Program-made: the position numbers and the translations under genes | The notes under the pieces: model-generated | Seen by the model: the letters and a program-made list of their open reading frames with translations, nothing else | Databases searched by the model: none | Told to the model about the DNA's origin: nothing | Part shown: in pieces, positions 8,326-17,360 of the stretch | Numbering within the stretch: the first letter of the stretch is position 1 | How the letters are laid out: every line of letters begins with the position of its first letter | Origin: Clostridia bacterium | GTDB taxonomy: Bacteria; Bacillota; Clostridia; Christensenellales; Borkfalkiaceae | Reading direction: 5' to 3' | Assembly (NCBI GenBank): GCA_017399185.1 | Contig: JAFQEA010000016.1 | Span: forward strand, 271,264-335,263 | Length of the DNA: 64,000 nucleotides

Positions 8326-8354
8326 TTGCTATATTGACTTTATTGTTTTATAAT
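8326..8354 (+). promoter_or_regulatory. Promoter for the InlB-repeat lipoprotein gene
   Basis: TTGCTA (8326-8331), 17 bp, TATAAT (8349-8354); about 65 bp of leader before the ATG. An inverted repeat TTTGGTAA (8259-8266) / TTACCAAA (8292-8299) lies upstream. Confidence 0.6.
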
Positions 8355-8426
8355 TTATTCGTAGATTTTTACATTTTTTTAAAAATACGCTTTAATTCGG
8401 CAATTTTCGTGCTGAAAGAGGTAGAT

Positions 8427-9545
8427 ATGAAGTTAAGAAAATCCTTAATAATTTTATTGTGCATTACGGCGCTGTTTATGGTTGCTTGTTCAGAAAAAAA
8501 CGATTTTAGCGGACAGGCAAAGGTTACGTTCTGTCTTGAAGGCGGCTCATACCAAAACAGCGACCGTGACGTCGTTCAGTATTATCCCGTTGGCGAAGGC
8601 TCTTCAAAAATAGTTACGCCTGACGAGTTGTCAGAAAAGCCTATTGAAAAGGCAGGCTACTATATTGAAGGCTGGTACAAAACCAAAACGGGTGAAGGCG
8701 AAAACGCGCAATATTCAAACAAATGGAATTTCTCAACCGACAAGGTTGACGCTTCGGGCGTAACCCTTTATGCAAAGTGGGTTAAGAACGTAAAGTTTAC
8801 CTATTCGGTTTGCTATAAGGACGCGCAAGGTCAGACCGTGGTTATTGGTGAATACCCGGTTAACGAAGGTCAGGTCTTTGACGATTATGCAAGGTACGCA
8901 GAAAAGCGTTACGACGGCATTTACACGCCAATAGGCTACGTTGACGAAAACGGCGCGCCGTGGGACTTTACCTTTACGCACCCCGGTGGCGAATCAAGCC
9001 TTGACGTAAAGGTTTACGTTGACTACGTTGAAGGCGATTTTGAAGTAGTTTCAACTGCAAAGCAGCTTAAAGCCGCGGTGAACAAAAACATTTACCTTAT
9101 CGCAGATATCGATATGCAGGGCGAAGCAATCAGCTTTGGCGACTACAAGGGTATTTTTGAAGGAAATAACCACACGGTATCAAACTTTAAAATCGATTAC
9201 AACGCAGGTAAGAATTACCTTGTTGAAAACAACCTTAATATAAGCCTTTTCGGCAATGCTTCGGGCGCAAAAATAAAAAACGTAAGCTTTTTGGGCGTTA
9301 ACGTGAGCGTTGAAACGGCACTCACCGTAACCCAACAGATTTATCTTGCACCAATCGCGGTAAACGCTACGGGTGTTGAGCTTACTAACGTTACCTTTGT
9401 CGGTACGTACACGGTAGAAGCGCTACCCGACGGCAGGACGGAAGACGAAATGCTAATAGCTGTGACCCAATCTGCTATTTATCAAAAGGATGCAAGCACT
9501 ACCGAATCGGGCGTAAGCGTTACGCTTACAAGAAAGGCGGATTAA
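8427..9545 (+). CDS. Secreted lipoprotein with InlB B-repeat and GLUG-like region
   Basis: Predicted lipid-anchored surface protein, 372 residues. Signal peptide with lipobox MVAC (Cys21). Residues about 30-120 form an InlB/Listeria-Bacteroides repeat (TFCLEGG at the start; GYYIEGWYKTKTG and VTLYAKWVK at the end). A second related segment follows. Residues about 215-300 (IYLIADIDMQG, GIFEGNNHTVSNF, SLFGNASGAKIKNVSFLG) resemble the GLUG/right-handed beta-helix repeats of surface adhesins. The frame is open upstream to 8322, but the ATG at 8427 has AAGAGG before it and gives the signal peptide. The function is unknown; a role in adhesion or polymer binding is inference. Confidence 0.85.
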   Translation: MKLRKSLIILLCITALFMVACSEKNDFSGQAKVTFCLEGGSYQNSDRDVVQYYPVGEGSSKIVTPDELSEKPIEKAGYYIEGWYKTKTGEGENAQYSNKWNFSTDKVDASGVTLYAKWVKNVKFTYSVCYKDAQGQTVVIGEYPVNEGQVFDDYARYAEKRYDGIYTPIGYVDENGAPWDFTFTHPGGESSLDVKVYVDYVEGDFEVVSTAKQLKAAVNKNIYLIADIDMQGEAISFGDYKGIFEGNNHTVSNFKIDYNAGKNYLVENNLNISLFGNASGAKIKNVSFLGVNVSVETALTVTQQIYLAPIAVNATGVELTNVTFVGTYTVEALPDGRTEDEMLIAVTQSAIYQKDASTTESGVSVTLTRKAD

Positions 9546-9613
9546 TGATTGCATAGTAGGTATAAAAGCCGTTGACGGCATAACGCATACAAAAACCGAA
9601 TAAAGAACGTTAA

Positions 9614-9653
9614 CTAAAGGGGATGTCCCCTTTAGCGTTGGCACGACCAACGC
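9614..9653 (+). other. Two adjacent hairpins between lipoprotein and opp operon
   Basis: Hairpin one: CTAAAGGGGA (9614-9623) / TCCCCTTTAG (9626-9635). Hairpin two: GCGTTGG (9635-9641) / CCAACGC (9647-9653). No T-tract follows either, so this may be a weak terminator or an mRNA-stability element before the oligopeptide-binding protein gene. Confidence 0.5.
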
Positions 9654-9745
9654 CAAATATCCTTAATTGCAAGGCTTAAAAATTAAGTGGTGTTTGGTGC
9701 GTATAAACAAGTGATTAAATAAACCGAACATATAGGAGAAACAAA

Positions 9746-12403
9746 ATGGCACAACAAATCAAAAAGAAAACGTTAATAACGATTATTTCCGTTGCTCTTG
9801 CCGTGGTGGTTGCAACCACAGCGCTTATTATTGCTTTGGGCAATAAAAATAGCGGCGGCGCAACGATTTATAGTAACGAAAACGACCCGTTGGTATTTTC
9901 CAGCCAGGAAGTAGATAAGGTATTCAACCCTTTCTTTTCTACTGCAGCACCTGATAGCAACGTCGTTGGTCTTACCCAAATCGGTATGATTGGTAACGAC
10001 TCTGAAGGTAACCCTGTCTGGGGCGACGACGAAGGCGTTGTCACAAAGGACCTTGAAATTGTAACGCAAGGCACACCAAACGTAAACGAAACGACAACCT
10101 ACTATTTTGTTCTTAAGAACAACGTAAAATTCTCAAACGGCTCTGCGCTTACGATGAAGGACGTTTTGTTCAACCTTTACGTTTATTTAGACCCTGCTTA
10201 CACGGGCTCAAGCACAATTTATTCAACAGATATCGTTGGCCTTAAGGAATACAGAACGCAAGCAAGCTCTGAAGCCGAACAAAACAGCTTTGGCGCGCAG
10301 TTCCAGTCAGAAGCTTCTAAAAGAAGACAAGCCCTTATCGATGCGTGTGGCGAAATTTTAGAAGACGATAACAATTCCTTCTTAACAGACGAGCAATTTA
10401 AAGCAAAGCTTAAAGAAATACAAGACCGCGGCCAGGATATTTACGCAAATATCGTTGCCGACTATGAAAAAGCACTCACGTTATTCCGTGAAGAGCTTGA
10501 AACCGACTATTCTAACTCACGTGATTCTTACGAATCAGCAATTTTCACCGACGACAAGGGCGGCGTACACAAGGATTTATTTAAAACCGACGTTGAAATG
10601 TTCCTTTACAACGAAGGCTACATTACCTGGAACAAAAAGGAAAACGGCGGCAGCGGTGCGCTTATTTCTTCACTTGCAAACGATTACACGGAACACAGAA
10701 CTTGGACAAAAGAACAAGCAATCAGCACTATTATTGCAGATAAAATCCCTAACGACATTGAAGAAGTTTTAACCTATTGGAACACTTCAATCACGTTAAA
10801 CTCATATATCTATAACCAAGCAATGGAAAAATACTTCCAGACGGAAGGCGCAAACCGTCAGTACACGAGCATTTCCGGCATTAAGTTTGCAAACAGAACT
10901 TCAAGCGTAACCGTAAACGGCAAGGAATACGGCGTTCCTAAATACAACGACGACGGCTCTGTTAAGAAAGACTATAACGAAGTATTATCAATCACCATTA
11001 ACGACGTTGACCCTAAAGCAATCTGGAACTTCTCATTTGCCGTTGCACCAATGTACTACTATTCGGACGCAAGCCATATTCAAGCGTTTGACTATGAGAA
11101 AAACTTTGGTGTTGAATATGCTTCACAAACCTTTATGAACGAAGTTGTAAAAGCACCTGCAAAATTAAGCGTTCCCGTTGGTGCGGGTGCTTATGCGGCA
11201 AGTAAAGCAAGCGGCGGTATCGAAAATATCACCGAAGGCGACTTCTACGACAAGGGTGTTATCTACTTTGAAAGAAACCCACACTACGTTTTAGGCCCTG
11301 CAAAAATCAAGAAAATCCGTTACCAAGTGGTTGCTTCCGCACAAATGCTTAACAACCTTTACAGCAAGGCAATCGACTTTGTTGAACCAAACGCAAAGGC
11401 AGAAACCATTACCGAGCTTAAGGGTAAGGCAAAAGAAGGTATCGGCTATAAATCAATCAGAACCGCAGGCTACGGCTATATCGGTATCAACGCAGGTAAG
11501 GTCCCAGATATCAAGGTGCGTCAGGCAATAATGCACGCAATCAACACGCAGGAATGCGTTAACTATTACAAAACGACTGCAGACCCAATTTACCGCCCAA
11601 TGTCACTTTCAAGCTGGGCATACCCGACAGAAAGTGTACCATATTACAGCTACGTTGGCGGCAAAATCCCTTCAGACCAAGACATGCTTAAGGGTAACCG
11701 CGATTTCTATAACTACGTAAAGGAAATTGGTAAAAAGCAGGGCGAAACGCTTACTGAAAGCCAACAAATTGAATTTATCACAAAGCTTGTAGAGCAATCG
11801 GGCTACGTTCTCGGCGCAGACGGTATTTACGTTAAGAACGGTCATAAGTTAAAATACACCTTCACTATTGCCGGCGAAGAAACCGACCACCCTGCATTTG
11901 ACGCAATGTGGCACGCAATGGAGCTTTTAAATAAGGCAGGCTTTTCTATCAACGTAACGACAGACGCTAACGCATTAAAGAAGCTTTCAGAAGGCTCTTT
12001 AACCGTTTGGGCGGCTGCTTGGGGCTCAACGATTGACCCTGATATGTACCAGGTATACCACATTGATTCAACTGCAACTTCAACGCTCAACTGGGGCTAT
12101 AAGCAAATTAAAGCAAACGTTGGTAACAAATACGCAACCGAGCTTGCTTTGGTTGAAGAACTTTCAGAAATTATCGAGCTTGCACGTAAAACAAACGATC
12201 AAAACCAAAGAACCAAGCTTTACTCGGACGCACTTGATATCGTTATGGAATTAGCAGTTGAGCTTCCAACCTATCAAAGGGACGACTTATTTGCCTATAA
12301 CGCAAGTAAAATTGACGTTTCAACCTTTACGCCAAACCATTTACTTTCACCGTATATGGGTTTGACAAGCGACTTACACACCGTATCGTTAAGGATATCT
12401 TAA
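9746..12403 (+). CDS. Oligopeptide ABC transporter substrate-binding protein, membrane-anchored, with large insertion
   Basis: Family 5 extracellular solute-binding protein (OppA/DppA type) that captures peptides for the permease encoded next to it. At 885 residues it is much longer than the usual 520-600. Residues 9-31 form a hydrophobic segment, but no lipobox cysteine follows (GNKNSGG), so it is probably held by an uncleaved transmembrane anchor. The core is recognisable in DKVFNPFFSTAAPDSNV (about 57-73), NNVKFSNGSALTMKDVLFNL (about 128-147), PVGAGAYAAS (about 477) and DIKVRQAIMHAIN. Between about residues 155 and 405 lies a mostly helical, charged insertion absent from typical OppA. Strong AGGAGA ribosome-binding site. 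Confidence 0.9.
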   Translation: MAQQIKKKTLITIISVALAVVVATTALIIALGNKNSGGATIYSNENDPLVFSSQEVDKVFNPFFSTAAPDSNVVGLTQIGMIGNDSEGNPVWGDDEGVVTKDLEIVTQGTPNVNETTTYYFVLKNNVKFSNGSALTMKDVLFNLYVYLDPAYTGSSTIYSTDIVGLKEYRTQASSEAEQNSFGAQFQSEASKRRQALIDACGEILEDDNNSFLTDEQFKAKLKEIQDRGQDIYANIVADYEKALTLFREELETDYSNSRDSYESAIFTDDKGGVHKDLFKTDVEMFLYNEGYITWNKKENGGSGALISSLANDYTEHRTWTKEQAISTIIADKIPNDIEEVLTYWNTSITLNSYIYNQAMEKYFQTEGANRQYTSISGIKFANRTSSVTVNGKEYGVPKYNDDGSVKKDYNEVLSITINDVDPKAIWNFSFAVAPMYYYSDASHIQAFDYEKNFGVEYASQTFMNEVVKAPAKLSVPVGAGAYAASKASGGIENITEGDFYDKGVIYFERNPHYVLGPAKIKKIRYQVVASAQMLNNLYSKAIDFVEPNAKAETITELKGKAKEGIGYKSIRTAGYGYIGINAGKVPDIKVRQAIMHAINTQECVNYYKTTADPIYRPMSLSSWAYPTESVPYYSYVGGKIPSDQDMLKGNRDFYNYVKEIGKKQGETLTESQQIEFITKLVEQSGYVLGADGIYVKNGHKLKYTFTIAGEETDHPAFDAMWHAMELLNKAGFSINVTTDANALKKLSEGSLTVWAAAWGSTIDPDMYQVYHIDSTATSTLNWGYKQIKANVGNKYATELALVEELSEIIELARKTNDQNQRTKLYSDALDIVMELAVELPTYQRDDLFAYNASKIDVSTFTPNHLLSPYMGLTSDLHTVSLRIS

Positions 12404-12454
12404 CGAACAACGCTAGCCTGAAAATGGCGTAGCGGTCAAAGTAAAAATAAAGGA

Positions 12455-12475
12455 TTTACCGCTTTTAGCGGTAAA
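12455..12475 (+). promoter_or_regulatory. Hairpin directly upstream of the OppB start
   Basis: TTTACCGC (12455-12462) / GCGGTAAA (12468-12475), ending 8 bases before the ATG. No Shine-Dalgarno sequence is visible there. A weaker CGCTA / TAGCG pair lies upstream. Such structures between binding-protein and permease genes commonly protect the upstream mRNA and lower permease expression; that role here is inference. Confidence 0.5.
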
Positions 12476-12483
12476 ATGAAATC

Positions 12484-13491
12484 ATGCTGAAATATATTCT
12501 TAAAAGGCTGTTTATTTCTATATTCATTCTTTTAGGTGTTTCGATAATCATTTACACCTTGGTCAGGCTGATGCCGAACGATTATATAGATTTAAAATAC
12601 GCAGAACAACTTAAAAGCGGCGCTATAACGCCCGAACAGATTAATCAGTTTAAGGCGATGTACGGCATAGGGGATAATTCCTTTAAGGGAATTGTTGGCG
12701 GATATACGCAATGGATTGGCAGACTTTTGCAAGGTGACCTTGGCAGGTCCTTTAAGTACGAAAAGGACGTTGCCACCGTCATCGGCGACAATATGTGGAT
12801 ATCCTTTGCTATCGCGGTTGTTGCAACCATTTTGCAATTCTTAATCGCTATACCTTTAGGTATCTCGGGCGCAACGCACCAGTATTCCGTGCGCGATTAC
12901 ACCGTTACGGTGTTTACCATGATAGGTATATCCCTGCCTACCTACTTTTTCGCCGCAATCGTTATCAAGATTTTCTCTGTTGAGCTTGGTATTTTGCCGG
13001 CGGGCGGGCTGATTTACGCAAGTAAGGACTACGTTGACACCTTTGCGGGGAGTCTTGAAAAGTTCGGGGATATAGTGGTGCACCTTATTTTGCCGATTTC
13101 GGTAAGCGTAATACTTTCAATCGGCGGGCTTATGCGTTATACGAGAACTAACATGCTGGAAGTTCTTAATTCCGATTACATAAGAACGGCAAGGGCAAAG
13201 GGCTTATCTGAAAACAAGGTTATTTATCGCCACGCTTTCAGAAACACTATGATTCCTTTGGCAACCCTGCTTGCAGGTATTTTGCCGTCACTTTTCGGCG
13301 GTATGATGATTACCGAGCAGGTATTTGGTATTGATGGTATTGGTAGGCTTGCTTACCAAGCCTTGCGTGAAGGCGATATACCTTTCGTTATGGGGTATAA
13401 TATGTTCCTTGCTATCCTTACGGTTATAGGAACTTTGCTATCAGATATAATGTATTCGATTGTTGACCCAAGGGTCAAGCTCGGAAAGTAG
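12484..13491 (+). CDS. oppB: Oligopeptide ABC transporter permease, OppB type
   Basis: Inner-membrane permease subunit forming the peptide channel with the OppC-type protein. 335 residues, about six transmembrane segments beginning with KRLFISIFILLGVSIIIYTL. Contains the periplasmic N-terminal loop typical of OppB/DppB (QFKAMYGIGDN), the EAA motif region YIRTARAKGLSENKVIYRHAFRN (about 226-248, where it contacts the ATPase) and the GxVVTEQVFGIDGIGRLAYQA-like stretch. The ATG is 80 bp after oppA; the next gene begins 7 bp after its stop. Confidence 0.95.
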   Translation: MLKYILKRLFISIFILLGVSIIIYTLVRLMPNDYIDLKYAEQLKSGAITPEQINQFKAMYGIGDNSFKGIVGGYTQWIGRLLQGDLGRSFKYEKDVATVIGDNMWISFAIAVVATILQFLIAIPLGISGATHQYSVRDYTVTVFTMIGISLPTYFFAAIVIKIFSVELGILPAGGLIYASKDYVDTFAGSLEKFGDIVVHLILPISVSVILSIGGLMRYTRTNMLEVLNSDYIRTARAKGLSENKVIYRHAFRNTMIPLATLLAGILPSLFGGMMITEQVFGIDGIGRLAYQALREGDIPFVMGYNMFLAILTVIGTLLSDIMYSIVDPRVKLGK

Positions 13492-13498
13492 GTGCAGT

Positions 13499-14806
13499 AT
13501 GGAAAAAGATAAATTAAACGTTATGCCCGAAGCCGAAGTAGTTGAAAACACAACCAATGCATTAAAGGCTGAAGAAATCAAGGAAGAAGTAAAACCTGCC
13601 GCACCCGAAAGCGTTAGCGGCCAAGCCAAGGCTGAAAAGGCTGAAGAAGCCAAGGCTGAAAAGCCTGAAGAAATCAAGGCTGAAAAGGCTGAAAAGGCTG
13701 AAGTAGCCAATGCTGAAAAGGCTGAAGAAACTAATAAAGAACAAAAACCCACCGCACCTGAAAGCAGCAATAATGAAAACAAGGGCGCAACGGGTGCTGA
13801 AATGGTTGAAGAACAACAAACTTATAAGGAAATGAGCCCAATCCAGCTTGTTTTCAGAAGATTTTTCCGTTCCAAGCTATCTATCGTAGGGCTTATTATG
13901 ATAATCTTCCTGTTTGCGTTCTCATTTTTAGGTCCTGTTATCTATACTGCCGCAACCGATTGGGGCGAAGCAACGGTTGACAGGGGCGAATTTATCGAAC
14001 AGCATTACGACCAATATACGATTATCGGTGACAACGGTGAAGAAATAATCGTAACCGAAGTCGTTGAAACAACAGACTACATTAACAAATACGCCACACC
14101 GTCTGCAACCCACTTGCTAGGTACTGACGAAAAGGGTATGGACGTGTTTATCAGGCTTATGTACGGCGGCAGAATTTCGCTTACGATAGGCTTTATAGTC
14201 GTAATTTTAGAAACCCTATTGGGTGTTTTACTCGGCGGTATAGCAGGGTATTTCGGCAGATGGGTTGACCAGCTTATAATGAGAATAGTTGATATTTTCA
14301 ACTGTATCCCAACCCTACCGATACTTCTTATCGCGTCGGCGGTAATAGATTCCTGGCAGGTTGAAGCCGACCAGCGTATCTATATACTTATGGTTATAAT
14401 AACCATATTCGGCTGGAGCGGTACTGCAAGGCTTGTCCGCGGGCAGATACTTTCCTTGCGTGAGCAGGAATATATCACCGCAACAGAAGTTATGGGGCTA
14501 CCCACCTGGCGTAAAATATTCAAGCACTTAATACCAAACGTAATGCCACAGCTAATCGTTTCAATGACGCTTGGCTTGGGCAGCGTAATTTTGTACGAAT
14601 CAACCTTGAGCTATTTAGGCCTTGGCGTTCAGCTGCCAAAGGCTGCGTGGGGTACGATGATTGCAGGCGCAAACAACCCCGAAGTACTTAATTACCACCT
14701 TAATATGTGGCTTCCTGCAGGTATTTTAATAGTTATTGCCGTTCTTGGCTTTAACTTCGTTGGCGACGGGCTTCGCGATGCGATGGACCCTAAAGCTAAA
14801 AAGTAA
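13499..14806 (+). CDS. oppC: Oligopeptide ABC transporter permease, OppC type, with charged N-terminal extension
   Basis: Second permease subunit, 435 residues, compared with about 300 in typical OppC. The permease part starts near residue 105 (MSPIQLVFRRFFRSKLSIVGLIMI) and carries the OppC hallmarks HLLGTDEKGMDVFIRLMYGGRISL and the EAA loop EYITATEVMGLPTWRKIFKHLIPN (about 320-343). Residues about 1-100 are a low-complexity tail rich in Lys, Ala and Glu, with repeated KAEKAEE units, plus Pro/Asn-rich spacers; it should be cytoplasmic. The ATG at 13499 is preferred over upstream alternative starts because GTAGGTG precedes it and it avoids overlap with oppB. Confidence 0.93.
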   Translation: MEKDKLNVMPEAEVVENTTNALKAEEIKEEVKPAAPESVSGQAKAEKAEEAKAEKPEEIKAEKAEKAEVANAEKAEETNKEQKPTAPESSNNENKGATGAEMVEEQQTYKEMSPIQLVFRRFFRSKLSIVGLIMIIFLFAFSFLGPVIYTAATDWGEATVDRGEFIEQHYDQYTIIGDNGEEIIVTEVVETTDYINKYATPSATHLLGTDEKGMDVFIRLMYGGRISLTIGFIVVILETLLGVLLGGIAGYFGRWVDQLIMRIVDIFNCIPTLPILLIASAVIDSWQVEADQRIYILMVIITIFGWSGTARLVRGQILSLREQEYITATEVMGLPTWRKIFKHLIPNVMPQLIVSMTLGLGSVILYESTLSYLGLGVQLPKAAWGTMIAGANNPEVLNYHLNMWLPAGILIVIAVLGFNFVGDGLRDAMDPKAKK

Positions 14807-14820
14807 GGGGTGGTGTATAA

Positions 14821-15987
14821 ATGGCTAAAAAAGATAACGGATATATTTCCATTAAGGAAAGCAGAAAGATAATAAAATACAACATAAAGCAAATGAAGTA
14901 TTACGAATCGCTTAAGCGCGCTAAAAAGCAGGAAAGCGAATACACGACTTCAATGCACAACCCTGACAACATTATTGAAATACAAGACCTTAAAACCTGT
15001 TTTTTCACCGATAACGGAACGGTTATGGCTGTTAACGGCGTATCGTTTGATATTCCAAAGAATAAAATCGTTGGCGTCGTTGGCGAATCGGGCTGCGGCA
15101 AAAGCGTAACGTCATTATCGGTTATGCAGCTTGTTCAGGCACCGCAAGGGCAGGTTATTGAAGGTCAAATCAGATTTAACCGCGCAACAAGCGCAGATTT
15201 GGGCGAAGGCAAAAACCTTGCTTACGATATCGTAAAGATGCCAACCGAAGCAATGTATAAAATCCGCGGTAAGGATATTACCATGATTTTCCAAGAGCCT
15301 ATGACAAGCTTAAACCCTGTTTTCACGATAGGCTTTCAGCTTGACGAAGCAACCTTTATCCACAACCCTGAAACACCTAAAGATAAGGCAAAGGAATACA
15401 GTATTGAGCTTTTGAATAAGGTAGGTATTTCTATGCCGGAGCACGTATATAACAGCTACCCGCACGAGCTTTCAGGCGGTATGCGCCAGCGTGTTATGAT
15501 AGCTATGGCGCTTGCAGGTAATCCAAAACTTATTATTGCAGACGAGCCTACAACCGCGTTAGACGTAACTATCCAAGCGCAGATTCTTGAGCTTTTAAAG
15601 GAAATTCAGAAAAAAGAAGGCTGCTCAATAATGCTTATTACGCACGACCTTGGCGTTATTGCCGAAATGGCCGATGAAGTAGTAGTAATGTATGCAGGTA
15701 AGGTAATCGAAAAGGGTACTGTACGCGATATTTTCCATAATCCGCTACACCCTTACACCATAGGCTTGCAAAAAAGTAAGCCAATGCTTACGTCAAGCGG
15801 TGACGAGCCCTTGTATTCCATACCGGGCAACGTACCTAACCCAATAAATTTGCCCGATACCTGCTATTTTAAAAACAGATGTAACAAATGCACGGAAAAA
15901 TGTAGCGGCAGTTATCCTTGCGAGATTAAGGTCAGCCCAACGCATACGGTTTCGTGCTGGTTGTACGAAGAAGGGGGTAACAAATGA
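14821..15987 (+). CDS. oppD: Oligopeptide ABC transporter ATP-binding protein, OppD type
   Basis: Cytoplasmic ATPase driving peptide import. 388 residues. After an atypical charged N-terminal stretch of about 55 residues come the Walker A motif GESGCGKS (about 89-96), Q-loop [12 protein letters not shown], signature LSGGMRQRV (about 218-226), Walker [13 protein letters not shown] (about 238-249) and switch His in LITHDLGV. The C-terminal oligo_HPY region contains the [10 protein letters not shown] cysteine cluster typical of Opp/Dpp ATPases, which often bind a [4Fe-4S] cluster. It overlaps oppF by 4 bp. Confidence 0.96.
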   Translation: MAKKDNGYISIKESRKIIKYNIKQMKYYESLKRAKKQESEYTTSMHNPDNIIEIQDLKTCFFTDNGTVMAVNGVSFDIPKNKIVGVVGESGCGKSVTSLSVMQLVQAPQGQVIEGQIRFNRATSADLGEGKNLAYDIVKMPTEAMYKIRGKDITMIFQEPMTSLNPVFTIGFQLDEATFIHNPETPKDKAKEYSIELLNKVGISMPEHVYNSYPHELSGGMRQRVMIAMALAGNPKLIIADEPTTALDVTIQAQILELLKEIQKKEGCSIMLITHDLGVIAEMADEVVVMYAGKVIEKGTVRDIFHNPLHPYTIGLQKSKPMLTSSGDEPLYSIPGNVPNPINLPDTCYFKNRCNKCTEKCSGSYPCEIKVSPTHTVSCWLYEEGGNK

Positions 15988-17012
15988 GTCAACTTAACGA
16001 AAAACCTGTAAATATCCCTGAAAAGAACGACCAAAATCAATACGTTTTAGAAGTTTACAACCTTAAAAAGTATTTCCCGATAGAAAAAAATCTTTTAGGA
16101 ACTCCCACTAAATTTTTAAAGGCGGTTGACGACGTATCCTTTAAGGTAAAGCGCGGCACAACCCTTGGCGTTGTTGGCGAATCGGGCTGTGGAAAAACAA
16201 CCCTTGGCAGAACTATTTTAAGACTGCACGACATTACGGGCGGAAAGGTTTTATTTAACGGCGAAGATATCACCAATATGTCAAAAAGCGAGCTTCGTAA
16301 AAGAAGAACACAGCTTCAGCTTATTTTCCAAGACCCCTATTCAAGCCTACCGCCAAGAATGACCGTCGGTAATATTATTGCAGAAGCAGTCAGGGTACAT
16401 AATATCGTGCCAAAGGATAAGGTTACGGAGCACGTACGCAATATTATGAAGCGTTGCGGGCTTCAACCCCATTGGTATGACCGCTACCCGCACGAATTTT
16501 CAGGCGGACAGCGTCAGCGTATATGTATTGCGCGCGCACTTGCCGTTAATCCGCAGCTTGTTATCTGTGACGAGCCCGTTTCTGCATTGGACGTATCTAT
16601 TCAGGCACAAATAATAAATCTTTTAAAAGACCTTCAAAACAAAATGGGGCTTACGTACCTGTTTATTTCGCACGATTTATCAGTTGTTAAGTATATAACC
16701 GATAATATCCTTGTTATGTATTTAGGTAACGTAATGGAGCTTGGCAGCACGGACACAATCTTTGCAAACCCACTCCACCCATATACAAAAGCGTTGTTCT
16801 CTGCTGTACCTGTACCCGATCCTGACAGCAAAATGAACAGAATTATTTTAAAGGGCGATATACCTTCCCCCGCAAACCCACCTGCAGGCTGTAAGTTCCA
16901 TACGCGCTGTTCACAGTGTATGGAAATCTGCAAGCAAAAAGCACCTGAATACGTGGAAGCAGAAGAAGGGCATTTCGTTGCTTGCCACTTATACGGCACA
17001 GACAAAAAATAG
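15984..17012 (+). CDS. oppF: Oligopeptide ABC transporter ATP-binding protein, OppF type
   Basis: Partner ATPase of OppD, 342 residues. Walker A GESGCGKTT (about 67-75), Q-loop LIFQDPYSSLPPRMTV (PPR in place of the common NPR), signature FSGGQRQRI (about 172-180), Walker B LVICDEPVSALDVS and switch SHDLSV. Ends with the oligo_HPY tail FHTRCSQCMEIC. The start codon overlaps the oppD stop (ATGA), so the two are coupled. Confidence 0.96.
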   Translation: MSQLNEKPVNIPEKNDQNQYVLEVYNLKKYFPIEKNLLGTPTKFLKAVDDVSFKVKRGTTLGVVGESGCGKTTLGRTILRLHDITGGKVLFNGEDITNMSKSELRKRRTQLQLIFQDPYSSLPPRMTVGNIIAEAVRVHNIVPKDKVTEHVRNIMKRCGLQPHWYDRYPHEFSGGQRQRICIARALAVNPQLVICDEPVSALDVSIQAQIINLLKDLQNKMGLTYLFISHDLSVVKYITDNILVMYLGNVMELGSTDTIFANPLHPYTKALFSAVPVPDPDSKMNRIILKGDIPSPANPPAGCKFHTRCSQCMEICKQKAPEYVEAEEGHFVACHLYGTDKK

Positions 17013-17024
17013 TTACCTTATTTT

Positions 17025-17050
17025 AAAAAGTGCCCCTATAAGTCGATTAA
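17025..17050 (+). repeat. Dispersed palindromic repeat, copy 5
   Basis: Core TGCCCCTATAAGTCGATTA, 12 bases after the oppF stop codon. Confidence 0.65.
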
Positions 17051-17111
17051 ATATAAAAAATACCTACTTTTAGCCTTAAGGATTGCTTTTAGCAGGTGAA
17101 AGGATTAATTA

Positions 17112-17348
17112 ATGAAAAAAGAAAAGAAATCCAAAAAGGCGTACGTTGACGACGGACATACCATTTACAGTATGGAGCACCTCGTCGGGCCGGAAAACTA
17201 TAACAAAAAAGAAAAGAAAGTACCGCTTACGCGTAAGGAAAGGTGGACCGTAATTAAGGCGGCGTATCAAACTTACTTACCCATTTTGTTAGGTATCGTA
17301 GGGTGCTTTTTGGTTGCTATTTTGCTTATGTATCTCTGGTTGAAATAA
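17112..17348 (+). CDS. Small single-pass membrane protein of unknown function
   Basis: 78 residues: a Lys-rich soluble N-terminal half (KKEKKSKK; VPLTRKERW) and one C-terminal transmembrane helix (about 56-76, LPILLGIVGCFLVAILLMYLW). Not recognised as a named family. It lies between oppF and the giant protease, 12 bp before the latter, so it is very likely co-transcribed. A role in assembling or anchoring the transporter or protease is possible but unsupported. Confidence 0.75.
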   Translation: MKKEKKSKKAYVDDGHTIYSMEHLVGPENYNKKEKKVPLTRKERWTVIKAAYQTYLPILLGIVGCFLVAILLMYLWLK

Positions 17349-17360
17349 AGGAGTCAAACA

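Noticed and set aside
13460..13498. Upstream start for oppC overlapping oppB
   Set aside because: No ribosome-binding site and a 32-bp overlap; ATG 13499 has GTAGGTG before it.
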